Shown here: in pieces, positions 44,921 to 52,682 of the stretch
Layout of the letters: every line of letters starts with the position of its first letter
How positions within the stretch are numbered: position 1 is the stretch's first letter
DNA from: Thalassotalea atypica
GTDB lineage: Bacteria; Pseudomonadota; Gammaproteobacteria; Enterobacterales; Alteromonadaceae
Assembly: GCF_030295975.1 (NCBI RefSeq)
Contig: NZ_AP027364.1
Coordinates: forward strand, 3,286,001-3,350,000
Length of the DNA stretch: 64,000 nucleotides
Direction: 5' to 3'
Translations under genes and position numbers: made by a program
The notes under the pieces: generated by a model
Seen by the model: only the letters and a program-made list of their open reading frames with translations
The model's database searches: none
What the model was told of the DNA's origin: nothing

Positions 44921-45425
44921 ATTTGTTACCTTTTAGTTTTATACCAATAAGCAACATACAATCATAAACAGTGGCGCAAATATCTCTAAACCACATGTAC
45001 AACCAATTTATTGTGCCTGTCGCCGGTCTTCCTGACTCAATGCATAGTGGTACAGCTTCTATTCCTAGCATTCTAAAGAGTATCGTTATTCTTAACACAT
45101 GGTAGTTATCACTGCACACTACCACTTTCATATTTTTTGGGAGCATCTTTACCCCATTAAGTACGGAGTCTAGTGTATCTGTGCTGTCATGATCTTCTAT
45201 GATATTTTCGCGCGTTATGCCACCTTGCATTAATAATTTTGTCATCACGCCTGCCTCGGTTGGCACTGCACTATCTTGGGTACCACCTGTAACGAAAAAG
45301 CGATGCCCTGGCGAGATTTTTTCGTGCTCTAACGCGCCTTTAATTCGCCTCAATAAGCTACCACTAGGGCGCCCATCTCGGTGAACTTTAGAGCCAAAAA
45401 TAGCAATACAAATGTTGTCTGGCAC
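44895..45425 (-). CDS. YdcF/DUF218-like protein
   Basis: The 176-residue protein has the DUF218 core: ICIAIFGSKVHRDGRPSGSLLRRIKGAL, FFVTGGTQDSAVPTEAGVMTKLLMQGGI, the ENIIEDHDSTDTLDSV motif (usually E-x-x-S-x-x-T) and KVVVCSDNYHVLRITILFRMLG. Homologues (SanA, ElyC, YdcF) act in envelope maintenance or bind S-adenosylmethionine. The usual N-terminal membrane helices are missing, but a hydrophobic C-terminal segment (INWLYMWFRDICATVYDCMLLIGIKL) could bind membrane. It overlaps the following unknown membrane gene. Confidence 0.78.
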   Translation of the reverse strand: MPDNICIAIFGSKVHRDGRPSGSLLRRIKGALEHEKISPGHRFFVTGGTQDSAVPTEAGVMTKLLMQGGITRENIIEDHDSTDTLDSVLNGVKMLPKNMKVVVCSDNYHVLRITILFRMLGIEAVPLCIESGRPATGTINWLYMWFRDICATVYDCMLLIGIKLKGNKYDQNNTSK

Positions 45426-45579
45426 TGTTAGTCCGTGTCTAAGCTAAATGAATAAAACTAAGCATTCATTGTTCATAATACCAGTAAAATAACATACCCA
45501 TATAATAAGGTATAGCAAATGGCGATCGCATCAAATAACCAAAATTAAAAGGTAGCACCAGCTTGTAACATTAAAGCGC

Positions 45580-47115
45580 TTAGTTGGTGTGCCAATACGG
45601 CGTGACAGCCAAAGCGGATTTTCTTGAATATTCTAGTGCATCCACCAAGTTTTCAATTTTTGTATCTAACCAACGAATTAGCTTTTCTGGCTGTTGTTCC
45701 AATTGTTGCAATTGTTTTTGTAAAAGCGCATAAATCGCCAGCTCATCAATACCATAAAGAATATCTAACCATGGGCTACGGTAATCCCTACGCAACTCTG
45801 ATGAAAAAAGCTCTCCAAACCAGCAACCAGTGATTAGGCTTGTGGTAAGCTGTTGCTTAAGCTCTAGATACTGCGCAGGTGACATGTCATCACACTGTGG
45901 TGTCGCTTTGACAAGCTCAATAAGGCTTTGCTCAAGGGCTTGATGTGCAAACGACTTAAGAGCACCTGATTCATTGTCATCTTGACGCTCTAACAACAAA
46001 ACTAATAGTGACAACTGAAGTTGATTAAAGCGTTCACCTTCTAACAAGCTAATAATTGCAGCATTCTGCGGAAAACTCTCTCGTTTAAGCTTTAATATTT
46101 CAATCAACTGCTTGCTATATTCTAGTTTTTTTCGGTAACTTCCTGTCTTTGTTGTTAAATCAGCAACATGCTGTGCTTTGTCTAACCAACTCAATTCACT
46201 AATCAAATCATCTAATAAATGGGTAATATTAGAAAGCTTATGAGTATCAACCACAGTGCTAAATATTGACATGCCATGACTTAACATTTGCAAACTGTCA
46301 CGCAAGTTAAACAAATGCTTGAGGTTGGGCTGAAGGATATAAGCATTAATGCTTTCTTGAATTTGAGCAAGACCAAATTCAATGCCACAATAAAAAGCAG
46401 CAACAGGTGATTGTGCAGTGCTAACAGGTGCAATAAGGTGACGTTGTTCATGCCGTTCTTCATCATCCACCATTTCACTGTCTGGTTTAATACTTGGTAC
46501 TTTGAGTTGATGCCAAATGGCATAACCACGGGCCGCTTTGCTTTTTCTGCCAGGCCTCATGTTTAGAACAGTAAACAATAACGAGGCAATAGAAAACAAC
46601 GCTTTAATATCACCCGACATCAGCTCCAGTTCAATTTCACTGATAATTTCACTTTCACTTCCCGATTCGATACTGCCTTGATCAAAGGCTACTTCGACTT
46701 GGCCAAAATCATGGCTAACATGCCAAATTTCACGTTTAAAGTTGGTAGAAAACAAAGGAACAATGGCATTTTGTAATGCGGTGAGTGAATAATTCTCAGG
46801 CCAAATTTCTTCAGGAAACAAGCTTAAATCTGGCTGCGAGGTGTTAATTGTAATATTGTATTCGGGACGTTTATGCAAACCTCCAATAACCTGGCCAGCT
46901 GTTTTGATAGTTTGCTCACGGTACTCTGGATTTGTTCTAACTCTAAGACCCATGTCTAGGCGTCTCAGCTCCAATGAATCGGTATCAAAGTAACTGTTAT
47001 TAAGCTGCTTAGACTGCTGAGAAAATTTAATATTCTCTTGTACGAATAACTTGCTAATTCGCTGTTCAACATCATCTGCATCAACCAGATATTTAAGTTC
47101 TATTTCCGTTTCCAT
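45580..47115 (-). CDS. ygiF: Inorganic triphosphatase, CYTH plus CHAD domains
   Basis: The 511-residue protein begins with the CYTH signature METEIELKYLV (EXEXK) and other tunnel residues in FDTDSLELRRLDMGLRVRTN, RPEYN and SEIELELMSG. The C-terminal CHAD domain (about 225-505) is helical with conserved basic and histidine residues (LRDSLQMLSHGMSIF). The E. coli homologue YgiF cleaves inorganic triphosphate, and CHAD domains bind polyphosphate. It is divergent from ygiM, as in E. coli, but is separated from glnE by the PspA/Lpp region. Confidence 0.9.
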   Translation of the reverse strand: METEIELKYLVDADDVEQRISKLFVQENIKFSQQSKQLNNSYFDTDSLELRRLDMGLRVRTNPEYREQTIKTAGQVIGGLHKRPEYNITINTSQPDLSLFPEEIWPENYSLTALQNAIVPLFSTNFKREIWHVSHDFGQVEVAFDQGSIESGSESEIISEIELELMSGDIKALFSIASLLFTVLNMRPGRKSKAARGYAIWHQLKVPSIKPDSEMVDDEERHEQRHLIAPVSTAQSPVAAFYCGIEFGLAQIQESINAYILQPNLKHLFNLRDSLQMLSHGMSIFSTVVDTHKLSNITHLLDDLISELSWLDKAQHVADLTTKTGSYRKKLEYSKQLIEILKLKRESFPQNAAIISLLEGERFNQLQLSLLVLLLERQDDNESGALKSFAHQALEQSLIELVKATPQCDDMSPAQYLELKQQLTTSLITGCWFGELFSSELRRDYRSPWLDILYGIDELAIYALLQKQLQQLEQQPEKLIRWLDTKIENLVDALEYSRKSALAVTPYWHTN

Positions 47116-47327
47116 ACCGCCTACAGTTTTAAGCCTTATTACAAGGTTTAATTAAAAAAGAATATGTTTGTGAGTTACAGACTACAAAAGGGCTAATTAA
47201 CTCGCAAGTAATTTTATGTTAGGTCAATAGTTTTGTTCACATTTACCTACTATTTCCTGCTTGCTATCCCCCTCACAAAGCCCTAATATCCAATACCATA
47301 AACACATTATTATAAATTGGTTTTGTT

Positions 47328-47924
47328 ATGAAGAAGTTTGGGCAATTACTCGCCTTATTTTGTTTCAGTTTTTCATTGTTTTCTGTCGCTCAAGAGCAAG
47401 AGAGCGACTTCGCTGACGGTTATATTTCTGACGATTTATTTATTTACATGCACGCTGGCGCCGGCACAAACTATCGTATACTAGGAACCATCATCGCTGG
47501 AACGCCTATAAAAGTGACCGGTGAGTCGCTCAATGATTATTCAGAGATCATAGATGAGAAAGGCCGTAAGACATGGGTTGAATCTAAATATGTTTCATTA
47601 AAGCCAGGCCTTCGATTTGTCGTTGCTGAGCTAAATAGCCAAATCGTAGCAGGGTCTGATACGGAAACAACGCTGAAAAGTAATTTAACTAACGCACAAC
47701 AATCACTTGCTGAACTAAGAAATAAAAACAATGAGTTAACTGATCAGTTAACACAGCTCACTAACGAATTATCAACCACAAAACTTGCTCTAAAATCACA
47801 AGATATCGATATACAAAAAGAATGGTTTTATAACGGTGCGATCGTTTTAGTGATCGGCTTGTTACTTGGCATAATTTTACCATATATTGCTTCTAGAAAA
47901 CGTAAAGTAGATTCTTGGACATAG
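47328..47924 (+). CDS. ygiM: SH3-domain membrane-anchored protein YgiM
   Basis: The 198-residue protein has a signal peptide (FGQLLALFCFSFSLFSVAQ), a bacterial SH3 domain (about 28-95; ISDDLFIYMHAGAGTNYRILGTIIAGTPIKV), a coiled coil (about 100-160) and a C-terminal membrane helix (GAIVLVIGLLLGIILPYIA) followed by a basic end. This domain order is that of YgiM, a periplasm-facing inner-membrane protein of unknown function. It is divergent from ygiF as in E. coli. Confidence 0.88.
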   Translation: MKKFGQLLALFCFSFSLFSVAQEQESDFADGYISDDLFIYMHAGAGTNYRILGTIIAGTPIKVTGESLNDYSEIIDEKGRKTWVESKYVSLKPGLRFVVAELNSQIVAGSDTETTLKSNLTNAQQSLAELRNKNNELTDQLTQLTNELSTTKLALKSQDIDIQKEWFYNGAIVLVIGLLLGIILPYIASRKRKVDSWT

Positions 47925-47964
47925 AGCGATATATAAGTATTAGTTTCACTTCAACTCATTGATT

Positions 47965-47993
47965 CGTGGTAAAGTAAATCATACTTTGCCACG
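47965..47993. repeat. Inverted repeat before the first CDP-glycerol-type gene
   Basis: CGTGGTAAAGTA and TACTTTGCCACG form a 12-bp stem (one G-T pair) around AATCA. No T-run follows. It lies 10-22 nt before the possible starts of the next gene and about 40 nt after ygiM. Confidence 0.55.
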
Positions 47994-48014
47994 GATATAG
48001 CCTTGTACACCACC

Positions 48015-49085
48015 ATGAAAATAATTTTCGATGTTCTCCATTTATACTACTTGCCGCAATATTTACCGGTTTATCATCAATTACTAAAAACCAATGCAGG
48101 TCAGGCAACTTTCGTTATTTATCGTAGTATCCATGATGATGTTATTGCACAAATCGTCGAACAAGAACAGTTAGATCATATTTGGGTTGCTTCTAAAGAA
48201 GAAGCCTTAGAATATTACCTAAAAGAAGCAGCGGACTGGGTATTTTTTGCCAACGGTTATGAATTTATTGACCAAGTTCATCAAGTCAGTAAGTCAGTGC
48301 AGTTAGGCCATGGCATTGGTCCTAAGGCGAGCTATTACAACAAATCAGATAAAGCAACAACGGTACGATTTGTTGAAGGCCAGTACCGCACAGATAGGTT
48401 TGAGCAAATGTATCCTGACGATACTTTTGTTAATGTCGGATTCTGCAAACTAGATCCTATTTTAAATGATGAAAATCAAGGATTTGATTTAACGACTTTA
48501 GGACTAAATCCAGCAAATAAAACCCTGTTGTATGCTCCTACTTTCTATCCCAGTAGTATTGAGTGTTTTCCAAAAAATTTCCCTGAGCAATTTTCACAAT
48601 ACAATATTCTGATCAAGCCGCATTACTTCTCACTCAGTAAAGACAAGTATGTTAATCAACGGAAGCTACTAAACCACTGGGCGACTTTTCCAAACGTGTA
48701 CCTGGCAAAAGTAGAAGATTACTCATTGATCCCATTTATGGCCTGTGCAGATTTATTGATCAGTGACGCGTCGTCAGCATTGTTTGAATTTGCCGCCCTC
48801 AACAAACCGGTGATTTGGTGTGACTTTTTGAAATTACGTTGGAGTTATCGCGGCATATTTTCATATCGATTTAAAAAACGTATGGATCAAGATTATGGTG
48901 AATATGCGGAAATCGCCGTTCATGCCCCTAAATACAATGCGCTAAAATCATTGATTGAACAGCAAATTGCCAATCCTGAACAATTACAAGCCACCCGTTT
49001 ATCTCTTGCCGATAAGTTAGCAGGTAAAATAGACGGTAAAGCCAGTGAACGAATCGTCAATTACTTAATCGAACACAAGAGCTAG
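48015..49085 (+). CDS. CDP-glycerol glycerophosphotransferase-like protein
   Basis: The 356-residue protein resembles the C-terminal catalytic part of TagB/TagF-type polymerases. Blocks include LGHGIGPKASYYNKSD, TLLYAPTFYPSSIECF, YNILIKPHYFSLS and MACADLLISDASSALFEFAALNKPVIW, where the D-A-S-S-A-L-F-E segment is the typical nucleotide-binding motif. It probably transfers glycerol phosphate from CDP-glycerol to a surface carbohydrate. A glycerol-3-phosphate cytidylyltransferase-like gene follows. I prefer the ATG at 48015; a TTG at 48003 has a slightly better ribosome site. Confidence 0.82.
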   Translation: MKIIFDVLHLYYLPQYLPVYHQLLKTNAGQATFVIYRSIHDDVIAQIVEQEQLDHIWVASKEEALEYYLKEAADWVFFANGYEFIDQVHQVSKSVQLGHGIGPKASYYNKSDKATTVRFVEGQYRTDRFEQMYPDDTFVNVGFCKLDPILNDENQGFDLTTLGLNPANKTLLYAPTFYPSSIECFPKNFPEQFSQYNILIKPHYFSLSKDKYVNQRKLLNHWATFPNVYLAKVEDYSLIPFMACADLLISDASSALFEFAALNKPVIWCDFLKLRWSYRGIFSYRFKKRMDQDYGEYAEIAVHAPKYNALKSLIEQQIANPEQLQATRLSLADKLAGKIDGKASERIVNYLIEHKS

Positions 49086-49181
49086 GTTTTTATCTTTGCA
49101 TTTATGTTCAATAGCCGTGCTATTGTGTAGAATGCGCAGCCAAAAGATAAGCGTATTTGAAAAACGTATTTAAGGTTTCTT

Positions 49182-49595
49182 ATGAAGAAAATTGGTTATA
49201 CCACTGGGGTTTTTGATCTGTTTCATATTGGCCACCTCAACGTGCTAAAGCGTGCCAAGCTTGAATGTGATTACTTAATTGTCGGTGTGACAAGTGACGA
49301 GCTCTCTATTTCAGTGAAAAATAAAAAGCCCGTGATCCCCTTCCAAGAACGCATGGAAATCGTCGAAGCAATTAAGTTTGTTGACGAAGTTGTGCCGCAA
49401 GTCAATTACGACAAAATGGAAGCATGGAACAACCTTAAGTTCGACATGATGTTCGTAGGCGACGACTGGAAAGGTACCGACAAATGGATAGAAATAGAAA
49501 AAGACTTCGCCCAATTTGGCGTTGAAATTATGTACTTCCCCTACACTTCTCACACTTCAAGTACGATATTACGTGACGTTTTGAAAAAAATATAA
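49182..49595 (+). CDS. Glycerol-3-phosphate cytidylyltransferase-like protein (TagD type)
   Basis: The 137-residue enzyme should form CDP-glycerol from CTP and sn-glycerol 3-phosphate. It has the nucleotidyltransferase motif GVFDLFHIGHLNVLKRAK with HIGH, and the C-terminal SHTSSTILRD in place of RTEGISTT. RMEIVEAIKFVDEVVPQ and DMMFVGDDWKGTDKW are typical of TagD. It lies between a glycerophosphotransferase-like gene and a wzi-like gene, consistent with a supply role for both transferases. A related ethanolamine-phosphate or sugar-phosphate substrate cannot be excluded. Confidence 0.85.
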   Translation: MKKIGYTTGVFDLFHIGHLNVLKRAKLECDYLIVGVTSDELSISVKNKKPVIPFQERMEIVEAIKFVDEVVPQVNYDKMEAWNNLKFDMMFVGDDWKGTDKWIEIEKDFAQFGVEIMYFPYTSHTSSTILRDVLKKI

Positions 49596-49613
49596 GTAGC
49601 AGATAACCAGTTG

Positions 49614-51167
49614 ATGTTTAAAAAGATAAGAAAAACAAAGTCAGTTCAGTTTCGTCTTGCTATTACTACGGCAATTATTTCGCTATGCCCGGTGGCGCAT
49701 GCGAGCCCTTGGGTTGATACCTCAAATATCTTTTTAAGAGCGAACATTCAGCAACTGGCTGATGCAGGTATCATTAAAACACCTGTAACCACCTTTCCAC
49801 TGATGTGGAATGATATTGCCAAAGATCTAACAACATCATCAATAATGTCGCTCCCTGACGACCTTTCTCCTGCCTATCACTACGTCAGGCACCAGCTAAA
49901 ATTAGCAAAGAAAAACAGAAAATCAGTCAAAGCCAATTTAGCCAATCAAGATAAACGCTTCACTAGCTTCGGCGAAGAGTTTCGTGATAAAAACAATATT
50001 CAAGTGAATACCTCATTCTTGACCGATCGTTTTGCGTTTAAAATCTCTACTAACTACACCAACTCACCTAGTGACGGTGACGAAATACAGCTTGACGGTA
50101 GCTACGGCGCCTTCTTCATCGGTAACTGGGTTTTTACCGCAGGCATGCAAGACAGGTGGTGGGGGCCGACATGGGACAGCAGTTTAAGTTTAACCAACAA
50201 TGCGCGCCCTATCCCAGCATTAACATTATCACGTAAATCAGCGATTCCACTTACGGTTCCATTTACAGAAATTGATATTCCATGGACAGTCACCACTTTT
50301 ATGGGGCAAATGGATGATAATCGAGTTGTTAACGACACTTTACTTTGGGGCTTTCGCTTAAATTTTAAACCTACAGAGCAACTTGAAGTTGGTGTAACTC
50401 GTCTTGCGCAATGGGCAGGAGATGGCAGACCTAGCGATTTAAGTACCTTTATTGACGTACTCAAAGGTTTAGACAACTGTGGAGGTACTGGCCCAAGTGA
50501 GGAAGAATGTGCCGCAGGACAAGAGCCGGGCAACCAACTAGCGGGTTATGACATTCGTTATTCAATGGCTATTTTCGATCATCCATTTGCAGTTTCATTC
50601 ACGTCTTTTGCTGAAGATGGCGACAGTAAGGGTGGTTTGAGTATTTTAGGTGAAGAGCGCTACCAAATTGGGCTTGAATCACAACTGCATGTTTTTAACC
50701 AAGCATGGAAAGTATACATAGAAGGCGCAGACACCTATGCTACTTGTCGAGACGGACGAAATGGCCCTGGGGATAGTACCGTTGGTGATTGTTACTACGA
50801 ACATCATATCTATCAAACAGGTATGCGCTATAACGGTAGAAGTGTTGGTAATTTATATGAAAACGACGCCACTTCTTTAGTCGCCGGTGCAATTTCACAA
50901 TCTAACAGCAACACACAAGTTGAACTTAAGTTTCGTTGGCTCCAACTTAATAAAGACAACCATGACAAAGCGCCAGAAACAGATAATATCGGCAACACAT
51001 TAACGTCCATTGCTGAAAACCTATTGATGGTCAGTGGTAAAGTACAACATAGCTACCGAAACTGGCGATTTACTCTCGGCTCTGACATTAGCCAATCAAG
51101 TTATGACAACGATCTTGATGATGACACCAATTTTAACATCTACGCTAATGTAGAAGTTAACTTATAA
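49614..51167 (+). CDS. Capsule assembly Wzi-family outer-membrane protein
   Basis: The 517-residue protein starts at ATG 49614 and has a signal peptide ending near PVAHAS. The mature start SPWVDTSNIFLRANIQQLADAGIIKTPVTTFPLMW is the usual N-terminal helical part of Wzi-like proteins. The remainder is beta-barrel (GNWVFTAGMQDRWWGPTWDSSLSLTNNARPIPALTLSRKS) and ends VEVNL. Wzi acts as a surface lectin that holds capsule or related polysaccharide to the outer membrane. Four cysteines around residues 285-300 and 385-400 may form loop disulfides. Confidence 0.88.
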   Translation: MFKKIRKTKSVQFRLAITTAIISLCPVAHASPWVDTSNIFLRANIQQLADAGIIKTPVTTFPLMWNDIAKDLTTSSIMSLPDDLSPAYHYVRHQLKLAKKNRKSVKANLANQDKRFTSFGEEFRDKNNIQVNTSFLTDRFAFKISTNYTNSPSDGDEIQLDGSYGAFFIGNWVFTAGMQDRWWGPTWDSSLSLTNNARPIPALTLSRKSAIPLTVPFTEIDIPWTVTTFMGQMDDNRVVNDTLLWGFRLNFKPTEQLEVGVTRLAQWAGDGRPSDLSTFIDVLKGLDNCGGTGPSEEECAAGQEPGNQLAGYDIRYSMAIFDHPFAVSFTSFAEDGDSKGGLSILGEERYQIGLESQLHVFNQAWKVYIEGADTYATCRDGRNGPGDSTVGDCYYEHHIYQTGMRYNGRSVGNLYENDATSLVAGAISQSNSNTQVELKFRWLQLNKDNHDKAPETDNIGNTLTSIAENLLMVSGKVQHSYRNWRFTLGSDISQSSYDNDLDDDTNFNIYANVEVNL

Positions 51168-51190
51168 GTTAGCTTCTGCCTAACGATGTC

Positions 51191-52228
51191 TTACCAACGC
51201 CAATAGTTTAGTTTTTTACGTACTTTAAAATTACGCAATAAATTCAGAGGCTTTCGTTTCGCTGGCAGGTTTTTACCTTGCATCAGCTCATCGACAGCAG
51301 CCAATACCCGCTGTGACGACTGACCGTCTTTATACGGGTGAGTTTCACTAACAAAGTGCTCAATTGATGCCATTAAAGGATTAGGTTTGCTCAAGGCAAA
51401 TTCAATGCTTTTTTCTAACTTTTCAACGTCATCAATATCAATCAAGTGTGTTTTAGGGTTTGAATTTTTAAAAGTCACCACAGGTTTACTAAGCAATAAA
51501 AACATACTAAGTACAGAGGAGGTATCACACACCATGACATCAGCTTGTTGCAGTAACGGTATAACGTTATCTGTTTCGACAAAAGTCAAATGTTCACCTT
51601 GGATTGCTTTATACTTATCAACCGTTGAGGCAGCCATTTTCGGATGAAACTGCACTATCCAGCGCCAACGCTGTGTTGCACTGAGTTTCTTTACCGTTTC
51701 GAACACAGTTTCAGCGCAGCTTAACTGCTTGGAGAAGGTTGAACATAAGAGTACAGTTGGTCTTACACCTGCTTGCTGCTCAGAAAAATCATAAAGTGGA
51801 TCAATGGCTGGCCAGCCAGTTTCTTTGACACTGAAATGCTGCAATTTTTTGGAAAGCTTGGCAAATGTTTCAGTGGTGTTTGGCCCCTGGGTACAGTAAA
51901 GATCAAAGTGTCCTCTAATGTTAAAGTGCCCTCGAGTATTTGAACGCTTTTCAACGTTAAAGCCATGAAAAACAGCAACTTTAAAGCCAGGAATAAAATG
52001 AGGTACATTGTTTCCTGGCACAAAGGTCGCGTCAGGGGAGTAACTCATCACATCCTTAATCGACATTAGCCTGTCTTCATCTACTTTTAGGTAATCAAGG
52101 TTGACTTCATTGCCGCTTAAAAACCACTTAACCTGTTCCCCCCTCGCCCTAATAGCCGTCTGCAAAGGACGTAAAATTGCAAAGGAGTAATTCTGAGAGA
52201 CATAAAACAGGTATTTTCTAGTGGACAT
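51191..52228 (-). CDS. CDP-glycerol glycerophosphotransferase-like protein (second copy)
   Basis: The 345-residue product begins MSTRKYLFYVSQNYSFAILRPLQTAIRARG and includes FKVAVFHGFNVEKRSNTRGHFNIRGHFDLYCTQGP, WRWIVQFHPKMAAS and LLQQADVMVCDTSSVLSMFLLLSKPVV. This is the Glyphos_transf fold with its catalytic-loop histidine and the DTSS nucleotide motif. It is convergent with the wzi-like gene and differs clearly from the other transferase in this cluster, so they probably act on different acceptors or steps. I chose the ATG at 52228; a TTG six codons earlier is possible. No clear ribosome site is visible for either. Confidence 0.78.
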   Translation of the reverse strand: MSTRKYLFYVSQNYSFAILRPLQTAIRARGEQVKWFLSGNEVNLDYLKVDEDRLMSIKDVMSYSPDATFVPGNNVPHFIPGFKVAVFHGFNVEKRSNTRGHFNIRGHFDLYCTQGPNTTETFAKLSKKLQHFSVKETGWPAIDPLYDFSEQQAGVRPTVLLCSTFSKQLSCAETVFETVKKLSATQRWRWIVQFHPKMAASTVDKYKAIQGEHLTFVETDNVIPLLQQADVMVCDTSSVLSMFLLLSKPVVTFKNSNPKTHLIDIDDVEKLEKSIEFALSKPNPLMASIEHFVSETHPYKDGQSSQRVLAAVDELMQGKNLPAKRKPLNLLRNFKVRKKLNYWRW

Positions 52229-52498
52229 AATGTATTGTGATTGCAAAAAATTAATGGTCTTTGGTTAATATCCAAAAGTGCACAGCAACAAAGGGTTATC
52301 AACATGCTTTTTAATGTTCGTTACTATACTGCACTTTCATCCGTTTAAAAATTCACAACTGATGTATTCGTTAAATATCACAGAAAGACTAACATGCTTT
52401 CATTAATATACGCTATTTTGATAAATTCAATTGACAAACCGAATTCAGATGCGCTATTAATAGAGCACATACTCTTTTAAGAAATAATAGATCAGCAA

Positions 52499-52561
52499 AT
52501 GTTGAACGCTAAACAAGCTAAATTAATTAACCTCCTCGCACTCATTATGCAGCGCGGGTAG
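52499..52561 (+). CDS. leuL: leu operon leader peptide
   Basis: A 20-codon frame reads ATG to TAG and contains five leucine codons (TTG, TTA, CTC, CTC, CTC), including the run LINLLAL near its middle. Its last codons overlap the start of segment 2 of the attenuator. Ribosome stalling at the leucine codons when charged leucyl-tRNA is scarce would free segment 2 to form the antiterminator. No strong ribosome site is visible, which is not unusual for short leaders. Confidence 0.75.
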   Translation: MLNAKQAKLINLLALIMQRG

Positions 52562-52597
52562 CTTGTTATTATTTAAAAGAAAATAAAGAATAACCTA

Positions 52598-52626
52598 AAA
52601 CCCGCAACATCTTAGCGGGTTTTTTT
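52598..52626 (+). terminator. leu attenuator terminator
   Basis: AAACCCGC and GCGGGTTT form an 8-bp stem with a 9-nt loop, followed by TTTTT. It lies 57 nt before leuA and shares its left arm with the antiterminator structure. Confidence 0.85.
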
Positions 52627-52682
52627 ATGCCCGTGTTTTATCAGTAAAGATATAAGCGAATGGAATTGTTAGAGGAAATAAC

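Larger units (their letters stand above)
52229..52682 (+). promoter_or_regulatory. leu operon control region: promoter, leader peptide and attenuator
   Basis: TTGACA (52431-52436), an 18-bp spacer and TATTAA (52455-52460) form a good sigma-70 promoter. A 20-codon leader peptide (52499-52561) follows. Segment 1 AACAAGCTA (52512-52520) can pair with segment 2 TAGCTTGTT (52559-52567). Segment 2 with its preceding GCGGGT (52554-52559) can alternatively pair with AATAACC...ACCCGC (52589-52605), and the latter also forms the terminator stem. These alternatives are the classical leucine attenuation layout. The first part, 52229-52430, shows no gene. Confidence 0.8.

Noticed and set aside
45520-45535. 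GCGATCGC palindrome near the ygiF gene end.
   Set aside because: A single 8-bp palindrome is common by chance or as a methylation site and shows no array or operator context.
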